In this document: in pieces, positions 23,218-35,335 of the stretch
How the letters are laid out: every line of letters starts with the position of its first letter
Numbering within the stretch: position 1 is the stretch's first letter
Source of the DNA: Orobanche coerulescens
Taxonomy: Eukaryota > Streptophyta > Magnoliopsida > Lamiales > Orobanchaceae
DNA: 64,000 nt
Reading direction: 5' to 3'
Assembly (NCBI GenBank): GCA_033398695.1
Contig: CM065806.1
Location: forward strand, 45,471,001-45,535,000
The notes under the pieces: model-generated
Databases searched by the model: none
Told to the model about the DNA's origin: nothing
Seen by the model: only the letters and a program-made list of their open reading frames with translations
Program-made: the position numbers and the translations under genes

Positions 23218-23609
23218 ACGTACGTAACATGCCAAAGTTAACGTACGTAACACACTTTACGTACGTTATCTATCCTTAATAGCGTACGTAATGCCGACCC
23301 AGAGGCAACTATCTCGATTCGTATATTCCATAACGTACGTAACACTTGATCCATAGCGTACGTAATACATATGTTGACTTGCTACAGTATAAGCTCATAT
23401 TATGTACGTAATAAGCCCTACATAACATACGTAATACATAGTTGACTTGTCTTTTGGCACGCCAGCCGATTCCTGGGCCCCACATGGCAGGTAATGATTC
23501 ATCCGTCCGATTTCTCTTGTTACGTACGTAATGCCTTATTCATAACGTACGTAACACGTAGCAACTTAGCGTACGTTATCCCAAAAACTTAACGTACGTT
23601 AAGGGCTCT
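23218..23609 (-). promoter_or_regulatory. RCGYRCGY palindromic array, TE4 right LTR
   Basis: Cores start at 23218, 23241, 23259, 23282, 23333, 23356, 23402, 23425, 23522, 23545, 23579 and 23602. Offsets of the first six are 0, 23, 41, 64, 115, 138, the same as TE5. Several are CpG-decay forms (ATGTACGT at 23402, ACATACGT at 23425). The TATA box lies about 14 bp away on the promoter-proximal side. Confidence 0.82.
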
Positions 23610-23915
23610 GTACTTAGCCATTTACAACTGTTCCTGCCTGTCGTCTCGACATACTGAATATATTTACACGACATATTGAATATACATACTCGTCCCAAAA
23701 ATATTCTCATATGATACACTTGATATTCAAATCATAACAATCTGATACACCATATCCTCAAATATAACTGTAAATCAATGACGTAAATTACACAAATACA
23801 ACTGTCTCAATCTTCAAATTATTTTATCCATACTGTATAGACACCAAGCTATACAATTTATCTCAGATAAAATAACGCGAAAAATTTATATTGAAATTCC
23901 GGGTATTACACATCA

Positions 23916-24426
23916 GTTCTCGGAACTTGTCCCATGTAGCTGCCTGGTCACGCGGTTTCACCGCTTGCCACCACGTCGCCGCCTCCTTGGCGAGGAAGTA
24001 CTGAGCGATTGGTACCTTCCTCTCCTCAGAGCAGTTAGCCGCCTCGAACACCTTCTCCATATCAAACAACCAACTCTCCCAACCATAAGGGTCGGAAGTA
24101 CCATCGAACTACGGAGGACGCATACGGATCACATCATGAAGTAGCTTGTTGGTGCCGCAACCAGTAGGCGGAACCGGGTTAGCATTAGCTTGGTTGACCA
24201 AAACTGCCTGAGTCAGTAGCGTCATCTGATTCGCTACTTGCTGGAGAATGTTCGCTACTCCAGCGTTATCATGAGCATTGCCGAAGCTAGCAGACTGATC
24301 TTGCTGGCCCTCAGCGCTAAGCGGGACACTGTTCGACAAGGAAGGCGTTGCCGAACCAGCCCCTGAGCTATCGTACATAGCCGTCCCACCGGCTGCGCCA
24401 CGTCCGCGCCCTCTACCGGCAGGCAT
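23916..24426 (-). pseudogene. TE3 gag N-terminal half
   Basis: Starts MPAGRGRGRGAAGG at 24426, an Arg-Gly tail like TE2. It is followed by a Gln/Asn/Ala-rich helical region (NILQQVANQMTLL), the capsid start (LLHDVIRMRPP, then a stop at 24109), and MEKVFEAANCSEERKVP, QYFLAKEAATWWQAV, ATWDKFREL to the CATCA boundary of TE4. TWWQ is the intact form of the motif broken in TE2. The remaining half is at 13135-13886. Confidence 0.88.
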
Positions 24427-24612
24427 TCTGAAGAAGTAACGGGTGAGTACAAGATGAAAAACACAACACGATATTAAGAAAGGAGTAGAACAGGATAACG
24501 TAATGAGTCAAATTAGGAAAAACTTACGAGCACCGGCGTACTGAGATGATGGCGTAGTAGTGATACTGTTCAAAAACAACACTCAACTAGACCCAAATAA
24601 ACGACAGCCTAG
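24427..24612 (-). other. TE3 leader between PBS and gag (left part)
   Basis: Untranslated leader upstream of TE3 gag on the minus strand, no ORF of note. It is broken by TE5 next to the primer site; 33959-33986 is the other piece. Confidence 0.7.
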
Positions 24613-24617
24613 GTATC

Positions 24618-26910
24618 TGTAACGCCCCAAAATTTAACTGGGATGCCATAGTGCCGTGAATCCCGAGTGGGACCCACAAGGCAAGTTTTAAAAGGGTTTT
24701 AAAACAATTTATTCAACAAGTAGTTTGTGAAAGTATTCTTATGAAAGCAATCGTACGAACTGAAATACAAAGGAAAAATAATTGTCCGTACATACGGTTA
24801 TTACACAACGTGGAATGTTCAAAATTCAATTCAAGAAAATAACGGGCCTTCTCCCCAACACTGCTCAAGCCTGACTGGAACCTTCGGGAATGTCCTGCAC
24901 ATATTCAACAAATTTGCCTGACACGACGAATCGTGTCAGTCAACCTAGGTCAGACAAAACGAACCAAATTCATCGATAGAATCAGATAAATCCAAAGAAT
25001 AATGTTATCACCGAATATTCAACGTTATCTCTTTTATCAGCACATAAACTCCCAAGGTCGCGACCAAGGGTCACGGAAGCATCTACACAGGAATACTCCA
25101 AACGTGGGAACCATTCAGGTTTTATCCCGCAACACAGTTCCACAAGATATATCAATATATAAACTCCCAAGGCCGCAGGCAAGGGTCACGGAAGTATCTA
25201 CTCAGGAATACTCCGGACAAGATAAATAAAACGAGAAACGTTCCACAGATAGTAACACATGTAATATTCTGAAATTTTAAGACATATAGTCCGAACAAGA
25301 TTCACTTGCCTCAAGTCCGACGAGAGTTACTCCCTTGATAACACAACGACTCGATCGACCACCGGAATCTCAACCTATTACATGTTCGTCGATCAATACC
25401 TTATGGTGATAATGATGATTAACGACAGTTTCCCCGTCCCGTTAGGATTCTAAACATAGTTGTTTATGTCGTCGAGACCAAAATTTTCTGTTTTTAACCA
25501 CAATGCACATTACTAAATCCCCCGGTCTGCCATATTATAATTTATCATCTCGTTGATCAACAATGTTCTAATACAACATTCCTACATTGTGATTATGATT
25601 AATAGCCACCGAATTACATCACTTACTCTAATTCGAATTTCTAGAATAGAACGATTAAGCACTAATATCCCGAAATCCTAACATGTTCGAATACCTATCC
25701 GACTTGATAATCGTTAATTAGTTCATCAAGGAATTATCAACGGGTTTATAACATGATAATAGGATTATAATTGCAATCTTCAACAAGGCGATCCTAAGGT
25801 GTTGGTGATTTACAAATTTGATTATGAGTTTCACAATCCAACTACGAGTACTACTATCATTCATTCAAATTACTAGCTTGATAGGTTACGATTAAAAATT
25901 GTGATAGTTTTCCACCGGTCCGATCATTATCGAAAGTTCTTAAACTACCCAAGGCACCCGAAATTTAGTATGATTCGTATAACAACACTGAAATGAATTT
26001 AAGATTCGAAAAAACTTACCTTAATTGACAAGAGACGAAGAAGAATGACGAAGGATGAAGAAGAACGGGAGGATAACACCTTCAATACCTTCCCCGGAGC
26101 TTGACCAACACACTCTAACATGATAGCACTTGATTAGGGAGGTTAAAATCGGTTTATGGGGATGGAGGATGGTGTACAAGAGGGAGGGACGATTTTGGGT
26201 CGGAAGAAATGAAAGAAAGGGTGTTCTTTTTATAAGTTCAGAATGGCTTTACGTACGTTAGGCCTAAAGCTTTACGTACGTAAGACATGTTACGTATGTT
26301 ATTTAGAACGGTTAACGTACGTAAGGAAAATCCAGATCTCATTGTCCGAAATAACACCTATCGTTACGTACGTAACGAGGATCGATTAATGTACGTAGCA
26401 CCCGTTGACTTGCTTGTCGCTGTCGCGCCAAAATCTGGTCTGACTATGCGGACCATCCAACGAAGATTCCCATCCAAAGACCGAAAACTGCGTTACGTAC
26501 GTAAGGTATAACCCTTAGCGTACGTAATGTCACAACACTTAGCGTACGTAATACTTAGCGGATAACGTACGTAAGGTTCAGTTGTTCACTAAGTTATTAT
26601 CACATTAATTCCTTATAATGCGACTCTCCTTCAATCTCATCGAGTGATTTCTCGGGGAACAAGACGTTGGCCACCATCATATTCGCACTGATAATCGCCC
26701 AACGATATCAAGGTATGTCACCAACAAAGCATCAATCATCACACAATCACATCACAAAATAACAAATGTGGAAAACTTTATTCATGATAATGCGGTCCAA
26801 ACATACATAAAAATACATTTATCGCAATGGAGTACATTTATTCAATTATATAGTAGAAAAAGAAACGAGGTGCTCAACGTGAAACAACATGTAATACTGG
26901 TGGTATTACA
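24618..26910 (-). repeat. TE5 3' LTR (left copy)
   Basis: 2293 bp, + strand ends TGTAACGCCCC and GGTATTACA. It carries a TATA sequence TTTTTATAAG at about 26226-26235 and a palindromic array at 26251-26572. It is 114 bp longer than the other LTR because of small deletions there (for example near 32730). Confidence 0.93.
26251..26572 (-). promoter_or_regulatory. RCGYRCGY palindromic array, TE5 left LTR
   Basis: Cores start at 26251, 26274, 26292, 26315, 26366, 26389, 26495, 26518, 26542 and 26565: offsets 0, 23, 41, 64, 115, 138, 244, 267, 291, 314. TE3 has 244, 267, 291, 314 exactly and the first six within 1 bp. Spacer sequences differ from TE3 and TE4. The right LTR repeats it from 33292 to 33615. 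Confidence 0.82.
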
Positions 26911-26947
26911 TACCACCCTCCTTAAAAATAGTTTCGTCCCGAAACTA
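26911..26947 (-). other. TE5 polypurine tract and hairpin
   Basis: Minus strand reads TAGTTTCG-GGA-CGAAACTA (26947 to 26929), then AAGGAGGGTGGTA (26923 to 26911) directly before the 3' LTR. Confidence 0.85.
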
Positions 26948-28083
26948 ATAAAATTACTCGGGATAACTCTCCCTCATGCTCGTCTCGGTCTCCCAAGTTG
27001 CCTCTTTCATGACATGGTGCGACCATTGAACTTTTATGAGAGGTATGGCCTTATTCCTTAGTGTCTTTACGCGTCGATCCAAAATCGCGGTTGGGACTTC
27101 TCTAAAGGTAGCATCATTAGAAATCTCTACCTCCTCAAAATTAATTTTGTGGCTTGGGTCGTACACGTACTTTCTCAGTTGGGAGACGTGGATGACATTA
27201 TGTACTCCGTCTAACGATGGTGGCAACACTAGTCAATAAGCGAGACCAACTCGGTCCAATATTTCGAACGGGCCAATAAATCTTGGGCTCAATTTGCCTT
27301 TCTGGCCAAAGCATCGAATACCCCGCATCGGCCATACTTTGACCCAAACGTGGTCCCCGACAATAAATTCCAACGGTCGCTGGCGATTCGTAGCATATGA
27401 CTTTTGGTGGCTCTGCGCTGCTAACATATGTTTTCGAACAATGGAAATCTTTTTAATATATTCATGGATCAGATCTAACTCGGTAGCGACGACATCGGAG
27501 GGGAGACTTTCACCTCCTACCGTACAAGGACTCGAAGGGTGCCATGCCTATGCTTGCATGCCAGCTGTTGTTGTATGAACAAGCAGAGGTGCTTAGCCCA
27601 ATCCTTGCCCCAATCGAGTACACATGATCTTAACATATCCTCCAGGGTCTATATAGTGCGTTCTGTCTGTCCATCTGTTTGAGGGTGATAAGTTGTGCTG
27701 AAATGTAGCTGGGTACCCATAGCCTTGTGGACAGCCTTCCAGAAGTGGGACACGTATCTAGTGTCTCTATCTGATATGATTCCCGAGGGAACGCCATGTA
27801 GTCTCACGATCTCCCGGATAGAAATGGTGGCCAGCTGCTCTGCTCCGGTAGTCTCCTGAATTGGGACGAAATGTGCCGACTTCGTCAGTCGGTCTATAAT
27901 GACCCATATCGTGTCTTTTCCTCCTGCCGTTACTGGTAACTTGGTGACAAAATCCATGGATATGCTCTCCCATTTCCATTACGGAATGGGTAAGGGCTGC
28001 ATGATTCCGGCCGGTCTGCGGTGTTCAATCTTCACTTGTTGACATGTCATACATCGAGAAACGAATCTCGCTACTTCCTGTTT
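26948..28083 (-). pseudogene. TE5 integrase and chromodomain
   Basis: The core at 27957-27649 has MDFVTKLP with catalytic Asp2, SDRDTRY and DGQTERTI, spaced D-X35-E. A stop follows ERTI and the GKDWAKHL region is frameshifted. From 27427 the frame reads VGDHVWVKVWPMRG, the GPF/Y module SPRFIGPFEILDRVG, a stop, HVSQLRKYVYDPSHKI and a chromodomain-like end (AILDRRVKTLRNKAIP, KVQWSHHVMKEATWETE) ending at about 26954. It is broken by at least two stops and frameshifts. Confidence 0.9.
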
Positions 28084-28991
28084 CATGTTCTTCCATCAGA
28101 AGCTCTTCTACAGATCCTTATACATTTTGCTCGCCCCGGGATGTACCGAATAGGAAGTAGAATGAGCTTCCTTTTGAGTATAGTTTGCTTAAGCTCGTAA
28201 TTTGGTGGAATACAAATCCTGTTCTTGAATCTCACCAAGTCCCATTGGATCCTATAGTCTGAAATAATTCCCCCTTCGGCCTTTGTGCCGATCGCACGAA
28301 GTTCTGGGTCCTCCAGTTGTGCTAGGAGTATCTCGTCCAGCAAGGATGAACGAATGTTAATTGAGCACAACTATCCCTGGTGGTGTTGTATCCATACTTC
28401 AATGCCATTCCTCCTGAGATCTTGCTGCAATTCTGGCTGTACCGTTAAACCGGATAGTGTCACCTCCCGCGCAGTTTTCCGACTCAGTGCATTTGCTACG
28501 ATGTTGGCCTTCCCAGGGTGATATAAAATCTCCACATCGTAATCCTTGATTATCTCCAGCCAACGCCTCTGCCTCATGTTTAACTCTCTCTATGTGTAAA
28601 TATATTTTAAACTCTTGTGGTCCGTAAAAATCTTACAGGTAACCCCATAAAGGTAGTGTATCCAAATCTTAAGGGCGTGGACCACTGCAGCCAGTTCCAA
28701 GTCGTGCGTCGGGTAGTTCACCTCGTATGGTTTAAGTTGTCGAGAGGCGTATGCAATAACTCTGTCATTTTGCATGAATACACATCCAAGTCTATGCTTA
28801 GACGCATCAGTGTATATTACGAATCCCTCCGCGCCCTGTGGTAGTACCAATACTGGAGCGGTAGTCAGCTTCCTCTTCAGCTCGTCGAAGCTCTCCTGAC
28901 AATCTATTGTCCAGACAAACTTGGTACTTTTCCTTAGTAGATTCGTCAACGTCCGAGCGATACAAGAAAAAGCCTCGACGAACCGTCGCTA
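28084..28991 (-). pseudogene. TE5 RNase H and connection region
   Basis: Same frame as [46 protein letters not shown] then a stop, [24 protein letters not shown] in two blocks and NALSRK. The following connection peptide ends near 28200, where the H2C2 finger (LKQTILK...) goes out of frame. Confidence 0.88.
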
Positions 28992-29871
28992 TTATCCTGC
29001 CAATCCCAGGAAACTCCTCACTTCTTTGACGTTTCTTAGTGATTCCCAACTCATAACTGTCTCAATCTTCTGAGGGTCTACCTTAACGCCTTTTGATGAA
29101 ATTATATGTCCCAGAAAGGTCACCTCTGGCATCCAGAACTCGCGTTTTGAAAGTTTATCATAACGTTGGTGTTGCCTAAAAACGCTCAACACCTGCCTCA
29201 AGTGTTCCTCATGCTCCTGTCGGCTCCGGGAATAGATTAAAATGTCGTCAATAAAAACCACCACACACTTATCGAGAAATTCTGTCAGAACCTTGTTCAT
29301 TAACTCCATAAAAACGGCTGGGGTATTGGTCAAGCCAAATGATGCCACCATGTACTCGTAGTGTTCGTATCTTGATCGAAATACGGTCTTGGGAATATCC
29401 TCCTCTCGAATTCTCAATTGGTGATATCCATAATCAATCTTTGAAAACACAGTCGCTCCCTGTAGTTGATCCAATAAATCATCAATCCTCGAAAGTGGGT
29501 AACGGTTCTTAATAGTGACTTTATTTAGTTCTCTGTAATCGATACACAGGCACAGGGAGTTGTCCTTTTTCTTCAAAAAAAGGACCGGTGCACCCCATGG
29601 CGAAGTACTCGGACGAATGAGCCCCTTTCTTAGCAATTCTTCGAGTTGTAACTTTAATTCCTTTATCTCGGCTGGTGCCATCCTGTATGGTGCCTTGGAG
29701 ATAAGCGTCGTTCCTGGATCAAGTTCAATCGAGAGATCGACCTACCGTCGTGGCGGCAACCCTGGTAATTCATTGGGAAAAACGTCCGGAAATTCGCTCA
29801 CTGCGGGAATATTATCAACCGACAGCTGTGATGTGTCCTCCTGAAGAATATAACCCCAATAATACGTTCCT
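28992..29871 (-). pseudogene. TE5 reverse transcriptase
   Basis: RT motifs: [49 protein letters not shown] (three residues shorter than [11 protein letters not shown]), [19 protein letters not shown], and catalytic FIDD (29255 to 29244) with ILIYSRS. It ends at FLGLAG with a stop. The small deletion in the KID motif probably inactivates it. Confidence 0.9.
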
Positions 29872-30266
29872 CAATCGTCACAAGATACTCCCGCTGTAAG
29901 GAGACTGAGGGACCCCTTAGTACTAAAGTGTTCTCGGCCTCTGATTATATGAATGGCACCGTCACGAGTCGTAATGGAAACGGTCAGGTAATAGGTGTCC
30001 AATACCGTCCTGTGCATTGTCATCCAGTCCATACCCAAAATAACGTCTTCGTTCTGGAGTGGAAAAACCATGAGATTTACTGTCCATCCCTGATCATTGA
30101 TGCGGATCGGGCAGTCTCGAACTTCCAAATTATCCCCCACCCTGCTACCCTCGGGTAGCTTAACAGTAAAATATTCACAAGGTACACAATGAAGGTTCAA
30201 ACGGTTAACACATTCCACGGATATAAAAGAGTGCGTCACTCTAGTATCAAACAGTACATGAACAGG
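29872..30266 (-). pseudogene. TE5 aspartic protease, active site altered
   Basis: In frame with gag after a stop at about 30267: VHVLFDTRVTHSFIS replaces the family FDTGATHSF, so Gly and Ala of the DTGA turn are Arg and Val. The later ILGMDWMTMHR block is normal. The catalytic Asp remains but the altered turn should prevent activity. Confidence 0.85.
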
Positions 30267-31550
30267 CTAGGATTTAATAAGAAGTGCACCTGAAACAGCA
30301 GGTGCAGTCCGGTCATCAGTAGCCCTCAGTTCGAATACTCGAGATGGCAGTGTCCCCGAGGAGGGTGCTGTTCCTCCCCCGCGCCCATGTCCTCTTCCAG
30401 CACTGTATCGAGGAGTTTGGTAAGGTGGAGATTGATAATCGGACACGGCGGATGCTCTAGACGTCTGTACCGGACCTTGCTGACTCTGTGGAGCTGAATT
30501 TGGTGTAGGATTGACCCGTGAACAGTAGCGAGACATATGCCCACCCCTTCCGCATGAAAAACACTTTGTAGCCGCCTTACGACACTGACTCATGGTATGC
30601 CCCGCTATGCCACAATTGAAATAGTTCCGGCGAGGGGACCCGTCAGATGCCCCTTTCTGTTGGAACAAAACTGCTAATTTAGAGGAGAACCCAATTCTCG
30701 AGTTCATTCTACTGGTGCTCCCGGACTGATTAGATGTCTTCTGCTTCTTTTGGTTATGCCCGGTATCTGAACTGACAACCATACCGGTGTATGTTGTGAC
30801 TACGTCCTCATATGCCCTCAGAATGGTGCAGTGAAATCCAGCCGCGTAACGTTGAACATCTTCCGGCAACCGTTGAGCAAGGTGGAAAATTCGTTGATCT
30901 TCGGATGGAACCATCTGTGCGACATAGCTTAGTTCGGTCCTGTAAGCTCGAATGATTTCTGGTACCGGCAAGTTCTGAGGTCCTGCACTGAAGAAACTCC
31001 GCACTCGAGCAGTCTGAGCTGACCGGGGGCAGTATTCGTCTCTCAATAGTTTGGAAAACTCGGTCCACCCGACGACTCTGTTCTCCAGCTTATAGGTCCT
31101 CCACCATCGGGTTGCGGTGTTGCGGAGCTGGTTGATTCCGTGCGGTACTTTTTGGTTCCCTGGGCAACCGATAACCTCGAAGGTACTCTCCATATCGGAG
31201 ATCCAATCGTCTATGTTCTTATCCCCTGATCCGTCGAATAATGGTGGTCTGGCCTTCAGCATCTCTCCCAGTCAACGATCCTTCCCGGTGTTCTCTTCTA
31301 TCTTAATGACCGGTACCCGTTATGCCCACTTGACCTGAGAGATCCCCATAACAATATCCTGGGCGAGGGTCTGAACGAAGGCTGGATCCAATCCCCCGTT
31401 GTTCTGGTTTTCTGCCTCCTGTTCATTCTGATTAACGGGCGGTGGGTGATTTCCAGCTGGATTAGTTTCACCGGTGTTCCTGTCCTCCTGCTGATTCATC
31501 GCGGAACCCTGTGCATCGTTTACGTTCCTCCTAGCTTCACGACGTGCCAT
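30267..31550 (-). pseudogene. TE5 gag
   Basis: Starts MARREARRNVNDAQ at 31550, a Gln/Asn-rich N-terminus; stops at about 31318 and 31275 interrupt it, and the frame resumes at 31262 (RPPLFDGSGDKNIDDWISDM). Capsid motifs include TATRWWRTYK and FSKLLRDEYCPRSAQ. The first zinc knuckle has lost a Cys (YFNCGIAGHTMSQC); the second is intact (CFSCGRGGHMSRYC). The tail is Gly-Arg rich. Gag here lacks the long N-terminal RG tail of TE2 and TE3. Confidence 0.9.
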
Positions 31551-31757
31551 TAGTGATGATCGTTCGATCTAGAAGGTCAGTTTAGTACAAACATTCTCTA
31601 AGTTCTTACTGAATTCAAACATTATACCTGATTCTCAAGAGCTTACGTGTATTTTACCTCGACATTCCTCGAGGAGTTACGGTCGCCAGGAGTGTTGGAC
31701 TTTTGAAGGTAAAACGTTTTCAAAATATTTTGATACAACTTTCCACGTGAGTGTTCG

Positions 31758-31769
31758 TCTCCGATACCA
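31758..31769 (-). other. TE5 primer-binding site
   Basis: Minus strand TGGTATCGGAGA, five bases inside the right LTR; tRNA-iMet type. Confidence 0.8.
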
Positions 31770-31774
31770 TTTTC

Positions 31775-33953
31775 TGTAATGCCCCCAAAATTTAACCGGG
31801 ACGCCACAGTGCCGTGAACCCCGAGTGAGACTCACAAGGCAAGTTTTAAAAGGGTTTTAAAATAATTTATTCAACAAGTAGTTTGTGAAAGTATTCTTAT
31901 GAAAGCATTCGTACGAACTGAAATGCAAAGGAAAAATAATGTCCGTACATACAGTTATTACACAATGTGGAATGTTCAAAATTCAATTCAAGAAAACAAC
32001 AGGCCTTCTCCCCAACACTGCTTAAGCCTGACCGGAACCTTCGGGAATGTCCTGCATATATTCAACAAATATTCCTGACACGACGCATCGTGTCAGTCAA
32101 CCTAGGTCAGACAAAACGAATATTCAACGTTATCTCTTTTGTCAGCACATAAACTCCCAAGGTCGCGACCAAGGGTCACGGAAGCATCTACAAAGGAATA
32201 CTCCGGACGTGGGTACCATTCAGGTTTTATCCCGCAACACAGTTCCACAAGATATATCAACATATAAACTCCCAAGGCCGCAGCCAAGGGTCACGAAAGT
32301 ATCTACTCAGGAATACTCCAGACAATATAAATAAAACGAGCACCGTTCCACAGATAGTAGCACATGTAATATACTGAAATTTTAAGACATATAGTCCGAG
32401 CAAGATTAACTTGCCTCAAGTCCGACGAGAGTTACTCCCTTGATAACACAACGGCTCGATCGACCACATCCGGAAGCTCAACCTATTACATGTTCGTCGA
32501 TCAATACCTTATGGTGATAATGATGATTAACGACAATTTCCCCATCCCGTTAGGATTCTAAACCTGGTTGTTTATGTCGCCGAGACCAAAATTTTCTGTT
32601 TTTAACCACAATGCACATTACTAAATCCCCCGGTCCGCCATATTATAATTTATCATCTCGTTGATCAACAATGTTCTAATACAACATTCCTACGTTGTGA
32701 TTATGACTAATAGCCACTGTACATCACTTACTCAAATACGACTTGATAATCGTTAATTAGTTCATCAAGGAATTATCAATGGGTTTATAACATCATAATA
32801 GGATTATAATTGCATCTTCAACAAGGCGACCCTAAGGTGTTGGTAATTTACAAATTTGATTGTGAGTTTCACAATCCAACTACAAGTACTACTATCATTC
32901 ATTCAAATTACTAGCTTGATAGGTTACGATTAAAAATTGTGATAGTTTTCCACCAGTCCGATCATTATCGAAAGTTCTTAAACTACCCAAGGCATCCGAA
33001 ATTTAGTATGACTCATATAGCAACACTGAAATGAATTTAAGATTCGAAAAAAACTTACCTTAATTGATAAGAGACGAAGAAGAACGACGAAGGATGAAGA
33101 AGAACGGGAGGATAACACCTTCAAGACCTTCTCCGGAGCTTGACCAACACACTCTAACAGGATAGCATTTGATTAGGGAGGTTAAAATCGGTTTATGGGT
33201 GGTGGAGTACGGTGTACAAGAGGGAGGGACAATTTTTGGGTCGGAAGAAATGAAAGGAAGGGTGTTCCTTTTATAAGTTCAGAATGGCTTTACGTACGTT
33301 AGGCGTAAAGCTTTACGTACGTAAGACATGTTACGTATGTTATTTAGAACGGTTAACGTATGTAAATAAAAACCCAAATCTCACTGTCCAAAATAACACA
33401 TATCGTTACGTACGTAATGAGGATCGATTAATGTACGTAGCACCCGTTGACTTGCCTGTCGCTGTCGCGCCCAAAAGTTGGTTTGACTATGCGGACCATC
33501 CAACAAAGATTCCCGTCCGAAGACCGAAAATTGCGTTACATCCGTAAGGTATAACCCTTAGCGTACGTAATGTCACAACACTTAGTGTACGTAATACTTA
33601 GCGGATAACGTACGTAAGGGTCAGTTGTTCACTAAGTTATTATCACATTAATTCCTTATAACGAGACTCCCCTTCAATCTCGTCGAGCGATTTCTCGGGG
33701 AACAAGACGTTGGCCACCGTCATATTCGCACCGATAATCGCTCAACGATATCAAGGTATGTCACCAACAAATCAGCAATCATCACACAATCACATCACAA
33801 AATAACAAATGCGGACAACTTTATTCGTGATAATGCAGTCCGAACATACATAAAAATACATTTATCGCAATGGAGTACATTTATTCAATTATATAGTAGA
33901 AAAAGAAACGAGGTGCTCAACCTGAAACAGCATGTAATGCTGGTGGTATTATA
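31775..33953 (-). repeat. TE5 5' LTR (right copy)
   Basis: 2179 bp copy of 24618-26910. The + strand right end reads GGTATTATA instead of GGTATTACA. A TATA sequence lies at about 33268-33277 and the palindromic array at 33292-33615. Confidence 0.93.
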
Positions 33954-33969
33954 GTATCCATAAACCTAA

Positions 33970-33981
33970 GCTCTGATACCA
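33970..33981 (-). other. TE3 primer-binding site
   Basis: Minus strand TGGTATCAGAGC, a perfect plant tRNA-iMet primer site, five bases from the TE3 5' LTR. Confidence 0.88.
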
Positions 33982-35308
33982 TATTCTGTAACACCCCCAA
34001 GACGATCAGGGCATACTACAGTGTCGTGGACCCCACCCCTTGGAATCCACCAGGCTAACACACAAACTCGACAAGACAGTAGTGATATATACACCATCAA
34101 CATACGGATAATTTCTCAATCCAAGACATATTGAATAAGTAGACCAGACTCAACAGTCAATACAATATTAACCAAAACCCAAATCGGGTATACAGCGTTC
34201 ACAAAGTTCCAAAACTCGAGTACTGAAGCAAACAACATGATTAATAAAAATTAAAAGACATTACATCAACGAACGACCATTTGAACAGATTCACTCTTTC
34301 CCATCATCCTCGTACTGCCCGCATGCTCGTTCGTCTCCGAGACCTGAACCTGAAATACAAAAGTATTTTCCCCATTTAAGCGCTTAGCGACAACTGCTAG
34401 TGCAAGTACAATCCATTTGAACTACCATTCTAATCAGATGAAATATGCACCACAAATCATTTTAGAAAACATTTATATTCTGGAATATTACGGTGCACGA
34501 GCACAAAACACATTTCTCCAACAAAACATTTCAAAAGTTAGTAGTTGGTACGAGACTCATGGCCACCGCACCCCGCAGAGGCCCCGTCGGACTATCCTAG
34601 GGTGGTTAAGCCGAGTTCGTGATACGCATACACACGACACTACGTATCCCCAGAGGCCCCGTCGGACCGTCCCTGGGTGAACATACACATACACATCCAC
34701 AACATATACAGAAAGCCATAATCCAAATACTAGAATATGCAAACAAACATAAAGTACTTGCCTTTGAGACATCTTCGACGAAACGGGAACAAACAAAGAC
34801 TAGGAATGACCCGGAGGGAACACGACTGTTTCTAAACGAAGGATTAACACAAATCAGTCTTATATGATAACAATAATCGAATGGAATACGCCCACAACCC
34901 CGATTAATAATCATAAACATACACGGACGACGAATACGAGCGAGAGTTTTCACAAAAAACCTCCCTAAATCGACAATCCACAGATTAAACACGACGGAAA
35001 CGGGTTGGGATCACCCAAAAACAATAACTGATTAGAAATATCACAACTTAAATGAACAATTCGAGTTCAATCTAGACAAATCCCGAAAACCCACCCAAAT
35101 GGATAAAGGTGGGGTTCTAAGCCAAATTCCTTGGATTCGTATGGAGAAAGAGGATTAAGATGATGATAAACTTCACTTGGAACACAACAATCGGTCTCTC
35201 AATGAACTCCACGGACAAAGCTTGAAGAATCGCTCAAATCTCTCCTTGGAACACCGCTCTCAGACGAAGGAAGGAAAAGAATGAAGAATGACGAAATGAA
35301 ATTCAACT

Positions 35309-35325
35309 CAGGTTTATAAAACCTG
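35309..35325 (-). promoter_or_regulatory. TE3 TATA box in an inverted repeat
   Basis: CAGGTT-TATAA-AACCTG: perfect 6-bp arms with the TATA box as loop, 10 bp from the first palindromic core. Confidence 0.78.
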
Positions 35326-35335
35326 ATCTCTCATT

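Larger units (their letters stand above)
13887..23910 (-). mobile_element. TE4: giant-LTR element with almost no internal region
   Basis: Two long direct repeats (13887-18447, 4561 bp; 18837-23910, 5074 bp) flank just 389 bp. The whole is bounded by CATCA at 13882-13886 and 23911-23915 inside TE3 gag, so it integrated as one unit. Ends are TGTCACACC and GGGTATTACA on the + strand. A Met-type primer site at the internal edge of the right LTR and a polypurine tract at the edge of the left LTR give minus orientation. No gag or pol remains, so any movement needed proteins in trans. The LTR termini resemble those of the chromoviruses here, so it is probably a derivative of that lineage. Confidence 0.92.
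18837..23910 (-). repeat. TE4 5' LTR (right copy)
   Basis: 5074 bp copy of the left LTR, longer mainly because of the 447-bp hAT-like insertion at 20553-20999. It keeps the TATA sequence CTTATAAAAAC on the + strand at about 23195-23205 and the full palindromic array just beyond it. The 57-bp tandem repeat is at 19792-20069. Confidence 0.92.
24618..33953 (-). mobile_element. TE5: complete chromovirus, coding region mutated
   Basis: Minus-strand element with LTRs at 24618-26910 and 31775-33953 and target duplication GTATC at 24613-24617 and 33954-33958, inserted into the TE3 leader. Primer site, gag, protease, RT, RNase H, integrase, chromodomain and polypurine tract are all present in order. 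From 31550 to about 28200 everything is in one frame, interrupted by stops; a frameshift occurs before integrase. Its gag and RT are clearly more distant from TE2 and TE3 than those are from each other. Confidence 0.95.

Noticed and set aside
23218..23609. Regularly spaced palindromic repeats resembling a CRISPR array
   Set aside because: Repeats are only 8-12 bp, spacers 10-40 bp, no cas genes, and the context is plant LTR promoters.
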